NCBI GenBank assembly: GCA_037043015.1
Contig: CM073323.1
Coordinates: forward strand, 28,486,758-28,550,757
Origin: Bryum argenteum
Lineage: Eukaryota > Streptophyta > Bryopsida > Bryales > Bryaceae
DNA length: 64,000 nt
Direction of reading: 5' to 3'
A model generated the notes under the pieces. It saw only the letters and a program-made list of their open reading frames with translations, made no database searches and was not told the DNA's origin. Of this stretch, positions 10,401 through 20,185 are shown piece after piece. How positions within the stretch are numbered: the stretch's first letter is position 1; every line of letters begins with the position of its first letter. The position numbers were made by a program, and so were the translations under genes.

Positions 10401-12200
10401 ATATAACAGAATTTGAAGGTGATATTATGTAAAATGAGTGACAATGTATATAAAGGAGTGATATTATATAAAAAGTTGTGATATTACAGAATACACCATT
10501 CCATGTGAGTACATATGTAAGATTTGGTGTAACAAAATGGCACATTCCATAGTGCCATTTTAACGAAATTGAGGTTCGAGTGAGTTGGGTATTCTTCGTC
10601 AGAGTGTGTTGCAGCGAAGAATTCAATGTTTCTCTTCGCGGTTCAATGCATGAGTCCATTATTGATGCATTGATTGTGCGGGCAATACTGCTACGTTGTT
10701 TCGATGCTTTATGTTTTGAGAGCTGTCGATAAGGACCCAATCATGTAATTGAGCTGCCAGCTAAAAAATATCACCAAAAATATCTCTTGCGGCCTGTTCA
10801 ACTGAAGAAAGTATCCCGCTTCACATGGATCACTTTCACGAGGAAGAATCACACTGCTGCAAACCTAGGATGAGAACACATTGCTACACCTTAAGAGTCT
10901 AGGACACGGATAAGTCCCATCTCATATGAGCTTCGATCAGGCTCCAGTTCTACAGCATAGAATACTCGAAGCAAACACGCAATTGCGGCAGTCGTTGGAA
11001 CGGTGTCTAGTGATCACTAGAGCAGTAGATTGAGACCAGAAGGAAGTCTGGAACGTCCACTTGGTTCGGGGAGCATGTCCTCGATCGAAGTAGAAGTACT
11101 TGGTTTCAGATAGTCATGGATGAAGGTCGAATGTGGGATGATCTTAGTATCCAGCGGTGTTTTAAGACGAAGCGAGGATATGTTGATTAATGTTCATCTG
11201 TGGTGACTGCAGATAGTGCATCGGGTTGTAGCAGCGGTGACTAAGAAGTGTGCTTGGAGTTCGAGATATCTGCCGATCTTAGAGTGCTATTGCCGGGGAG
11301 CGAGAAAGGGCGTTTCCAACTTCGTAAAAAGGTACTGATCTCCTTTGATTGTCCGTCGTTCAGATTTTATTGTATGCCACTTCCAGATCGTACAAGTTGA
11401 GTAGTATCCATGGGGCATCTGCCTACGTTTATTCTCGAAGGAATTCGTCCGCACTAGTTTATCTGGTTTAGATTATACTTAGCGTATGGTGTCGATTAGA
11501 GAAAAAGCTTCTTTGCTAAGCAGAGGAGCCTTGGGGTCTCCATTTCGCACACTTTTCGTCCTTTCCCAGTACCCAGTCGGAAGCAACTTCTTGCGAAAGT
11601 ATGTGATAGTGCCGATGCTACAACAGTCCTTTGCTTCTGAATCAGGTCAAGGTCTGTATCTATGATATTCTGAATCTAGAGCACCTTTCCATTCAGGATC
11701 AAGATAGCTTCCCTCACAACAAAGAGTGCAGGATGCTTCGATGACAGAGCATAGAACATAGAACACTGCACTCAGAAATGTAGACAACTCGGCAGTTATT
11801 GGGTATATCTGAGAATTCATTCACCTTCACGAGATCCAGAGCAATGCACATGGGACCCGAGAAGGAACTGGAACGACCCCTTGGTTTCGGTAGCTTGTCT
11901 TTGCAGTAGTAAGAGACTTGCAGGTGATGCCAGAAAGGCGAATGGGTAGTGATTATCTAATGTCGTATATGCTTCTTATGCTGACAATCTGTTTTACTCA
12001 TCACAAGGACAAGGTGTATTTTGTTCAAAATTTACCGTATGATTGCAGACAATATATCTGTTGAACCAGTCGGTATCGTCGGTGACTGGAGTATGATTTA
12101 GTCGGTGTCATCGCTGACATTGGAGTGTGCCTGGAGTAAGAGGATTTAACCTGCTTGAAATATATATCTAGTGCCTGGGGAGCGATCGAGGATACTGCTA
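7410..12200. repeat. Complex higher-order repeat region, including about 237-bp tandem units
   Basis: From about 7859 to 9280 a unit of roughly 237 bp is repeated in tandem. The marker GTCGG(G)TAAGGAC occurs at 7859, 8096, 8331, 8563, 8805 and 9044 (spacings 237, 235, 232, 242, 239). Each unit carries TCGTCGATCC(C)ACCACATCTTGA, an ACATGGAGTATCGTCAA block and a GCATCGATCGT block. More diverged copies of the marker appear at 9729 and 10723. A second motif set, GGGAGCGA followed by a CGTTTTC(A/C)-like block, recurs at about 7700, 9580, 11296 and 12177. A third, a 'GACAAGG' block followed by a TTGCAGAC-like block, recurs at about 9437, 10195 and 12005. The region is GC-richer than its flanks. No intact protein frame runs through it. 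It may be a decayed array of a gene or of an unknown element. Confidence 0.75.
10320..10576. mobile_element. 257-bp MITE with about 24-bp terminal inverted repeats
   Basis: The left end reads ACCCCAATTTCATTAAAATG and the right end is the inverse of ACCTCAATTTCGTTAAAATG, so the ends pair with two mismatches over at least 20 bp. The interior has several TGATATTAT(A/G)TAAAA-type short repeats and no coding capacity. It interrupts the complex repeat region. I could not define a convincing target duplication, so the superfamily is left open. Confidence 0.7.
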
Positions 12201-14013
12201 CAGGTACTGGTCTATGCCAGAATGAATGTGTTTCATTATCTACTTTCTGGAAGTTAGTGTGGGAGCGGTGTTTCCTGTTTTTTAGTGGGTGTGTTAGGTA
12301 CCAATCTATGCCATTATGTCTTTTGATGGATCGAATATCTCATCACTTATTATGCCACTTTGAATGTGTATCATGTGGCTTCAGATTGTAAGGTTATGAT
12401 AGCAATCGTATATTTTGTATACTAGAAATAATGCTTATGTTGTAAATCATGTCAGACCTTTAACCCCAAAACATCGAAGTGGACACTAAGTGTCTAGTGA
12501 TAGGCTCTAATGTTCTAGGGTTAGAGGTCCTCATCAAGATCTTAAAATGTTGCAAATAAGTACATATCTAAGAATAATAGGAGTATAGAGGAGCTCATGG
12601 TTTTTTATTAGTTCTAGCGCTCTACTCAGCGACAAGGATATATAACCAAGATTTGCATTTTGTGAAAAGAAGTGGGATTCGGTTTGCTATGAGAATTGAA
12701 CTACGTAGAGATGATCAATATGAAAAATAACAAATAGTAAACGATCATTGTCTTTAAGTAATTCTCTTCGATTCATTCGCAATTCATTTGGTGATTACAG
12801 GATAATTAGTTTGGGTTGCACTTGACGGTTTACGTCACGTCGTTGATACACTTGGAGAGGTGAAGTCTAGAATGCATTTCTTATATCTTGGGAGTAAGGA
12901 GCACCAATTTCAATCATCTTAAAGGGTAATCGGATCAAGTATGTTTTAAAGACTCTTGACGAGTGCCTCTATTGACATCGACCATCATCAGCTTCTTGAA
13001 AGCCTTCAGGTACTTTCAAGAAACATCTAGAAACAATAATTTTACAATTTGTCTCTTCTTAAAGTATGTGCCTCATATTTGTTTTGCTTTTCTTATTTAC
13101 ACTTCAATGTCAATGATAATATATGACTTCATCAACCAAGTGTGTAGTCCTCACAAATTTTGTAGAGAGAGTCTAAACTAAGGATTGCATATCACAAATT
13201 GAGCACTTCCAATGATGCATTCTTCCATTAATTTCTACCGTGAATTATTTAGTTTTGTTTTTTTTTGTTTGTATGCTTGGCGATTCTTAAGCATTCCAAC
13301 ACACAAAGCCTTGTAATGTTGTTGTCAATTTTCTTGGACAAATACTATCAATTTATTTCATTCTAATTATTCATTGATTTTGATTTGTGAATTCACTACA
13401 TGTGTAGTTGCAACTTCAATTCTTACATAAAAGTAATTTAGGAAGTAAATTTGAGCATGTGCATGAGAAATGCCCAATAGCAGAGAATAATGATTTGAAT
13501 AAAGTACTAGTGAGTTTAAGCGACTCCAACAAATGTTGGAGCGTAATACATCAAAATGAAGTAGATACAGAGTCTCCTCAGCAATATACGTAGTTAAGAA
13601 AAACTTTTTGGTGTTTTAGTGTAATGACATCTACAATGATAAGCACAATGATTTGAAGGTTGTATTCAATTACAAGTAGAATACTTAATGGTGTGTGAAT
13701 AACCTTACTTGAAGAAATAAGATATGATATCACAAGGTACGATGAGTATCATAGCAATGTGATGTTTAATTTGTAGTGAGGAAGTACAAGTATGTGATTT
13801 GGATATCTCACATACAAACATTGTGACTTGATCTTAAAAAACACAAAATGCAAATATGAATGTAGATAAATGAGGTTTTTAGAAATTGGAGTAGATCTAT
13901 TATACCATTTGCAAAGAGCAAAATCTACTACATTGTGTGCGTGAAAAAGTTCAAGATCTTGCTCATGAATGGAGACTAACATTGGTATACTATAGTCTTG
14001 GTGTGACGCCATT
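12201..14013. other. AT-rich 5' flank of the NLR gene
   Basis: No gene was recognised. Short open frames (for example 12155-12391 and 12963-13181) show no family resemblance. The last few hundred bases must contain the NLR promoter, but no certain TATA box or other element could be fixed. A TTTAACCCC word at 12460 resembles a terminus of the TTAA-ended family, but no partner end was found. Confidence 0.35.
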
Positions 14014-17000
14014 ATGGCTGAAGCAATTTTTGCAGGAGCAGCAGCTGGTTTGCTGTTGCAAGAGGTGCTATTGTTGGTAAAGAAAATTAAAAGATGTCGT
14101 GAGAGTTTGAAGATATTGGAGTGTACTTTGACCCAGATTCCATCTCATGCTGAGAAGTTGAAGGGGCGTGGAAATGACAACTATCAAGCATGGCTCACAC
14201 GCTTCGAAGATCTCCTGAAAAAGGCAAAAAGTATTATTGAGAAATATTGTGTCATGGAAGGTAAAAGGTGGTTGAGTGTTGGATATACATATCTGAAACA
14301 ACCACTTGTATCCTCGATGATTATGGATCTTGATAAGAAAATTTGGAAGGAAATTCAATGTGCGAGCTTGGTGACTCTGGATGTTGTCCAGGAATCGCAT
14401 GATACTCTCAAGACTTTTGTGAGTGGTATGATAGAAGCAAGTTTTGAGTTTTCCCCTCGCGACCTTCCACTCAACATCGTGAAATCTGAAACGGGTCCGT
14501 TTGAGGAATTGAAGACATTGATCATAAGTGGGTGTGATGCATCAAGTGACCCCGTGATATTAGGATGTAGAGGAGTTGGTGGAAGTGGCAAAACCTTGCT
14601 TGCAAAGATGTTGCACAATGATGAAGATATTAAAACAAAGTTTGGAGAAGGTTCAATCTTGTGGATCACAGTGGGAAATGAAGCAAAAGTTCTTGACCTT
14701 TACGATACAATGAGAAAGTTTTTAAAGTCTAACACCTATAGATGTGGAGACCTTGAACAACAACGTGATTGCTTGATTAAAGTGTTCAAGGCGAAAAAGA
14801 TATTCTTGATTCTTGATGATGTTTGGGAGAATAGTGAACAAGGTCATGAAATGATGCATTGGTTGGATGTTGCCAAAGGCAAAGGATCAATAACTTTGGT
14901 GACCACGCGATTGGACGGTGTTCTAAGAATTAAAGCTAAGCGGATTGTTCTTGTCCCGTTGCTGTCGGAGATTGAAAGTTGGAGACTATTTTGTTACAAT
15001 GCTTTTCAATGTGGAGAGCCTCCAAGTGATGATGTTGAAGTACTAGCTAGAAGCATTTGTAAGCAATGTGATGGATTGCCGTTGGCTTTGGTTGTGATGG
15101 GTGGTACAATGGAAGGCAAAAGAGAACCATCACAATGGAGAGATGCTTTGAAAGCATTACAATATCCAAATGGAGCGTACAAATTGGTGAAAGAGAGGCT
15201 ATACTATCCATTGGAGCTGAGCTACAATGAATTGGATGATGATTTAAAGAAGTGTTTTCTATATTTTGCAGCCTTTCCGGAAGATTATGAAATTTCGACA
15301 AGTATGTTATGTTCCATTTGGCATGCGGAACAAATGTTTGAGAGCTATGAAGGAGAGAAGATTTATTGTGATGAAGGCCAAGGAATGATGAATTTAGTGA
15401 GCCTTGCAGACCGATCATTGGTTATCCTTTCAAGAGATGGACAAATTGCAAGCATACATGATATATTACGAAATCTTGCACTTAGTGTAATTCGTCAAGC
15501 AAAGTTTGATTGGGCTAGTGAATGCTACTTTCAACCTGGAAGAGTTTTAAAAACACTTCCACAACCAAAGAGTAGGATTGTTAAAAGAATATCATTGGTA
15601 GGAAGTACAATTGGTGAAGACTTGGACACTTTGACCATATATGACCTTCGAATTATTCTAATGTCAGCTTCATACAAAGAAGGCCACGAAAAGAGAAGTC
15701 TTATTGATCTTAATAGCACAATTTTTTCAAACAATACTAAGTTGTGCTATGTAGATTTTTCTAATACAAACTTAGAGAAAATTCCACAAAGCATCGAGAA
15801 GTTGACGGCTCTCACATGCTTGAATCTTTCTAAGTGTTCATCTTTGAAGGAACTTCCGGAGGGCATTAAGGAGTTGAAGGCTCTCACATCCTTGAATCTT
15901 GATGGGTGTTCATCTTTAAAGGAACTTCCTGAGGGCATCAAAGAGTTGAACGCTTTCACATCCTTGAATCTTGATGGGTGTTCATCTTTGATGGAACTTC
16001 CCGAGGGCATCAAAGACTTGAAGGCTCTCACATCCTTGAATCTTGGTTGGTGTTCATCTTTGCAAGAACTTACCGAGGGCATCAAAGAAGTGAAGGCTCT
16101 CACATCCTTGTATCTTGATGGGTGTTCATCTTTGAAGGAACTTCCGGAGGGCATCAAGGAGTTGAAGGCTCTCACATCCTTGTATCTTGATGGGTGTTTC
16201 TCTTTGAAGGAACTACCGGAGGGCATCAAGGAGTTGAAGGCTCTCACATCCTTGAAACTTGGTTGGTGTTCATCTTTAAAGGAACTTCCGAAGGGCATCA
16301 AGGGGTTGAAGGCTCTTACATCCTTGAAACTTCGTCGCTGTTCATCTTTGAAGGAACTTCCGGAGGACATCAAGGAGTTGAAGGCTCTCACATCCTTGAA
16401 TCTTAGTTGGTGTTTATCTTTGAAGGAACTTCCGGAGGGCATCAAGGAGTTGACGGCTCTCACATCCTTGTATCTTGATGGGTGTTCGTCTTTGAAGGAA
16501 CTTCCAGAGGGCATCAAGGAGTTGAAGGCTCTCACATCCTTGTATCTCGATGGGTGTTCATCTTTGAAGGAACTTCCGGAGGGCATCAAAGAGTTGAAGG
16601 CTCTCACATTCTTGAATCTTCGTCGGTGTTCATCTTTGAAGGAACTTTCGGAGGGCATCAAGGACTTGAAGGCTCTCACATCCTTGAATCTTGATGGGTG
16701 TTCATCTTTGAAGGAACTTCCGGAGGGCATCAAGGACTTGAAGGCTCTCACATCCTTGAATCTTGATCAGTGTTCATCTTTAAAGGAACTTCCGGAGGGC
16801 ATCAAGGACTTGAAGGCTCTCACATCCTTGTATCTTGATGGGTGTTCATCTTTGAAGGAACTTCCAGAGGGCATCAAGGAGTTGAAGGCTCTCACATCCT
16901 TGAATCTTGGTAGGTGTTCATTTTTGAAGGAACTTCCGGAGGGCATCAAGGACTTGAAGGCTCTCACATCCTTGAATCTTGGTAGGTGTTCATCTTTGAA

Positions 17001-17934
17001 GGAACTTCCGGAGGGCATCAAGGAGTTGAAGGCTCTGACATCCTTGAAACTTGGTTGGTGTTCATCTTTGAAGGAACTTCCGGAGGGCATCAAGGAGTTG
17101 AAGGCTCTTACATCCTTGAATCTTGGTAGGTGTTCATTTTTGAAGGAACTTCCGGAGGGCATCAAGGACTTGAAGGCTCTGACATCCTTGAATCTTGGTA
17201 GGTGTTCATCTTTGAAGGAACTTCCGGAGGGCATCAAGGACTTGAAGGCTCTCACATCCTTGAATCTTGATGGGTGTTCATCTTTGAAGGAACTTCCGGA
17301 GGGCATCAAGGAGTTGAAGGCTCTCACATCCTTGTATCTTGATGGGTGTTCATCTTTGAAGGAACTTCCGGAGGGCATCAAGGAGTTGAAGGCTCTCACA
17401 TCCTTGAAACTTGGTTGGTGTTCATCTTTGAAGGAACTTCCGGAGGGCATCAAGGAGTTGAAGGCTCTCACATCCTTGAATCTTGGTAGGTGTTCATTTT
17501 TGAAGGAACTTCCGGAGGGCATAAAGGACTTGAAGGCTCTTACATCCTTGAAACTTGGTTGGTGTTCATCTTTGAAGGAACTTCCGGAGGGCATCAAGGA
17601 CTTGAAGGCTCTCACATCCTTGAATCTTGATGGGTGTTCATCTTTAAAGGAACTTCCTGAGGGCATCAAAGAGTTGAACGCTCTCACATCCTTGAATCTT
17701 GGGTGGTGTTCATCTTTGAAGGAACTTCCGGAGGGCATCAAGGAGTTGAAGGCTCTTACATCCTTGAATCTTAGTTGGTGTTCATCTTTGAAGGAACTTC
17801 CAAAGGGCATCAAGGAGTTGAAGGCTCTCACATCCTTGAATCTTGATGGGTGTTCATCTTTAAAGGAACTTCCGGAGGGCATCATGGAGTTGAAGGCTAA
17901 GACATCTTTGTATTTTTATGGGTGTTCATCTTAA
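14014..17934 (+). CDS. NB-ARC leucine-rich-repeat immune receptor (NLR) with RPW8-like N-terminus
   Basis: A single-exon ORF of 1306 codons. NLRs are intracellular sensors that switch nucleotide state and trigger defence. The N-terminal 150 residues start MAEAIFAGAAAGLLLQEVLL and are helical, resembling RPW8/CC-R domains. The NB-ARC follows: P-loop GVGGSGKT at 187-194, kinase-2 IFLILDDVW at 263-271, LVTTR at 295-299, GLPLAL at 354-359, a CFLYFAAFPED block near 415, and an MHD-equivalent Ile-His-Asp at 481-483. From about residue 597 to the end run about 30 LRR units of 24 residues (pattern LxxLxxLxLxxC then LxxLPxxI), nearly identical in DNA. The frame ends at a TAA that replaces a Leu codon inside a repeat, and recognisable LRR units continue downstream, so the protein may be a truncated form. 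All nucleotide-binding motifs look intact. The LRR type is as in TNL/CNL receptors, but no TIR domain is present. Confidence 0.93.
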   Translation: MAEAIFAGAAAGLLLQEVLLLVKKIKRCRESLKILECTLTQIPSHAEKLKGRGNDNYQAWLTRFEDLLKKAKSIIEKYCVMEGKRWLSVGYTYLKQPLVSSMIMDLDKKIWKEIQCASLVTLDVVQESHDTLKTFVSGMIEASFEFSPRDLPLNIVKSETGPFEELKTLIISGCDASSDPVILGCRGVGGSGKTLLAKMLHNDEDIKTKFGEGSILWITVGNEAKVLDLYDTMRKFLKSNTYRCGDLEQQRDCLIKVFKAKKIFLILDDVWENSEQGHEMMHWLDVAKGKGSITLVTTRLDGVLRIKAKRIVLVPLLSEIESWRLFCYNAFQCGEPPSDDVEVLARSICKQCDGLPLALVVMGGTMEGKREPSQWRDALKALQYPNGAYKLVKERLYYPLELSYNELDDDLKKCFLYFAAFPEDYEISTSMLCSIWHAEQMFESYEGEKIYCDEGQGMMNLVSLADRSLVILSRDGQIASIHDILRNLALSVIRQAKFDWASECYFQPGRVLKTLPQPKSRIVKRISLVGSTIGEDLDTLTIYDLRIILMSASYKEGHEKRSLIDLNSTIFSNNTKLCYVDFSNTNLEKIPQSIEKLTALTCLNLSKCSSLKELPEGIKELKALTSLNLDGCSSLKELPEGIKELNAFTSLNLDGCSSLMELPEGIKDLKALTSLNLGWCSSLQELTEGIKEVKALTSLYLDGCSSLKELPEGIKELKALTSLYLDGCFSLKELPEGIKELKALTSLKLGWCSSLKELPKGIKGLKALTSLKLRRCSSLKELPEDIKELKALTSLNLSWCLSLKELPEGIKELTALTSLYLDGCSSLKELPEGIKELKALTSLYLDGCSSLKELPEGIKELKALTFLNLRRCSSLKELSEGIKDLKALTSLNLDGCSSLKELPEGIKDLKALTSLNLDQCSSLKELPEGIKDLKALTSLYLDGCSSLKELPEGIKELKALTSLNLGRCSFLKELPEGIKDLKALTSLNLGRCSSLKELPEGIKELKALTSLKLGWCSSLKELPEGIKELKALTSLNLGRCSFLKELPEGIKDLKALTSLNLGRCSSLKELPEGIKDLKALTSLNLDGCSSLKELPEGIKELKALTSLYLDGCSSLKELPEGIKELKALTSLKLGWCSSLKELPEGIKELKALTSLNLGRCSFLKELPEGIKDLKALTSLKLGWCSSLKELPEGIKDLKALTSLNLDGCSSLKELPEGIKELNALTSLNLGWCSSLKELPEGIKELKALTSLNLSWCSSLKELPKGIKELKALTSLNLDGCSSLKELPEGIMELKAKTSLYFYGCSS
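15802..17931 (+). repeat. 72-bp LRR-coding tandem array, about 30 units
   Basis: The 72-bp unit encodes 24 residues and most copies differ by only a few bases. Changes concentrate at the codon after the third Leu (Asn, Tyr or Lys) and at the two codons before Cys (Asp-Gly, Gly-Trp, Gly-Arg, Arg-Arg, Ser-Trp, Asp-Gln). A multi-unit block is also duplicated: the unit pair with Gly-Trp then Gly-Arg/Cys-Ser-Phe near 17047 returns at 17407, 360 bp (five units) later. Long open frames on the opposite strand are a consequence of the repeat. Confidence 0.95.
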
Positions 17935-18640
17935 GAGGAACTATCGGAGGGCATCAAGGTGTTGAAGGCTTCGTCATATTTGAATCTTGGTAGGTGTTCA
18001 TCTTTGGAGAAAATTCCGGAGGGCATTATGGAGCTAAAGGCTTTGACATCCTTAAACATTTTTAGTGTACACCTTTGGAAGAACTTCCTCCAGGTATTAC
18101 AGAGTTGAAGGCTCTCATGTCTTTGGATCTTGAAAATTTTGTGACTGCGGAGGAAATTTTTATTGACATCATGTAAGTGATGGTTCTCACATCTTTTGGT
18201 GGCTATACATCTTTGGAGGATTTTCTGAAGGCATCAAAGAGTCGAAGGCTCTCACATTCTTGAATCTTTATGGGTTTATAGCTTTGAAGGATTTTTTTGA
18301 AGGCATTGAGGAGTTTGAGGTCTTACTTCCTTCAATCTTGAAGAGTGTTCATCTTCGCAAGACGTTCTAAAGGGCATCTGAGAGTTGAAGGCGCTCACAT
18401 CTTTGATCTTTTTTGGGTGTTCATCTCTGAATGAACTTTCTTCGGCATCAAAGAGTCAAGGGCTTTCACATCCTTCAATCTTTGTGAGTGTCATCTTAGG
18501 AGAAATGTTTAAAAGGTATCATAGATTTGAAGACTCCAGATTTTTGAGTGTTTGGGAGTACTTTTTGGAACTTTCAGAGGGCATTAAGAAGTTGAAAGCT
18601 TTGCAAGCTATTATTCTACATAAATGTATATAGACTCTAT
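17935..18640 (+). pseudogene. Decayed LRR tail beyond the NLR stop codon
   Basis: Downstream of the TAA the reading frame continues for about two more good LRR units (17935-18060), then frameshifts appear. Further units recognisable by GAGTTGAAGGCTCTCAC-like and GGTGTTCATCTT words continue with growing divergence to about 18630. The ancestral receptor was therefore probably longer. The stop arose where neighbouring units have TTGAAG and this one has TAAGAG. Confidence 0.8.
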
Positions 18641-20040
18641 AATTCATTGGTATGCCTTTGAAATATTATGTGTGTTTTTTTTTTTTTTAGAAAATGCCAT
18701 CTTCGTATAGGAATGAAAGGCGAGTTTGGGTTCATTTATTTCTCATTTTAGGTTTATTGTGTTTGAGAACTGTTTGGTTCGTCCAATTTTCTTCTTGCAT
18801 GGTTTTCTTCCTTAATAATTGTAGAAACACTTTAATCTAATCATGATATGTTTATTTTGTTTTTAATTGATGCCTTAATAAAATATTAGTTTGTTAAAAA
18901 TTGCCTTAGAAAGAGTTTGTATACTTATATTTGAATATGTAAATTATGGTGATATATTTTCAAATCTAATTTGTGATTCACATCCCAAGAGATAAACTCT
19001 ATCTTTATACTTCGATGATTAATGGTGTGAGGGATACATTCTTTTATCTTCTTTTTGTTTTTGAGAGCTAATATAATTGGGATTGCCTACCTTAGTTAAT
19101 GCATTTCCAAAAGTGTGAACCAATTTTTTTCTGCTTGTTTTAAACTTTCAACCTTTAGATCTTGTTCCTGAGCCTATGTGGTCACTACTCTAAAAAATTG
19201 ATTGTCGGATGACTATCATTTGTAAGATCATAACATGCAAAGTTTGTGCAAGAGTTTATTTGATTATTACTGAGTATGCATTGTCTTTGCGATGAAAATA
19301 GAGAGTCGAAGATTGTTACCCCAAGAGCTTTTATCATATTTTTCCCCATGTATCTATCTAAGTTAAGTATGCTCATGAAAAACTCCATAGACTCAAAATG
19401 CTCTTTCAACCTTCATGAATATTATTTTTTAAAAGAAGTCCGAAACGCAATAATATAGTGAAGCATTGATCAGGAAAAATGTTTGTAGGCTAGAGAATAA
19501 GTGAACGATAAGTAGGTGTTTTACATTACTACAATTATAGTTGGCTAGTGTATGTGGTAGTAGCAGAATGGGATTTGTATGATGTATCCAAATGAAATTT
19601 TGATTTTTAACAATTTGTGCATCCAATCTCTATTTCACATTTCTTTGGTGAATTGGAATTCAATTATGTACAATCATTTACATGAAGATAATTGATGAGA
19701 AGCTCATTCAATCCTAAGATATAAAGGCAACATCGTTTTTATGTATTAAAATTACTAGTTACACATAATTTGTTTGAAAATAGTTTATATTCATAATTGT
19801 GATGGATATTATTAGTTTATACTCTATATCCTACAATTCTCAAGAATATTTGCTTATTCTTTGTTATCTTAGAACACCATGTAGTGAAATCCTAAATGTC
19901 TAAAAATCACTCACTTAACACTTCTTAACAAAAGTATTACAAATAAAATTACTCATGTCATATAGGCCCTTTACAACCATTAGTCCATGCATACCTAAAT
20001 TGATCTTTGAATAAGAAGGTATCCTCCCAAAGGACTTTGA
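18641..20040. other. AT-rich intergenic DNA
   Basis: No gene, RNA or transposon end was recognised. Small frames at 19185-19626 lack any family resemblance. Confidence 0.4.
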
Positions 20041-20185
20041 GGTACCCATACGACAAGGTCCAAGGACCCTCCACAATAGCTGGGTGGACTATAAAGGGTG
20101 AGCACCATGCCGGCATGGGAATAGAACGCACAACCTCCTCATTGGGGGCTTAAGCCCTAACCACCAAGCCGAGGCTTGTGGTGCC
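20041..20185 (-). mobile_element. Possible tRNA-derived SINE head
   Basis: Read on minus, the segment runs GCCTCGGCTTGGTGGTTAGG, then a CCCC-rich loop, then GGAGGTTGTGCGTTCTATTC followed by CC. These resemble an internal pol III A box (around TTGGTGGTTAGGG) and B box (GGTT..GTTC.ATTCCC) spaced about as in a tRNA. The segment is GC-richer than its surroundings. No A-rich 3' tail or target duplication was established, and the cloverleaf is not that of a working tRNA. Similar GG(C/A)CTTGGTAGTTTAGGGC wording occurs at 23820, but there it is explained as a transposon end. Confidence 0.35.

Noticed and set aside
15747..17885. Two long open frames on minus (334 and 372 codons) and shorter plus-frame ORFs across the LRR array
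   Set aside because: They are by-products of a 72-bp repeat (a multiple of three) without stops in those frames; the real coding frame is the NLR on plus.
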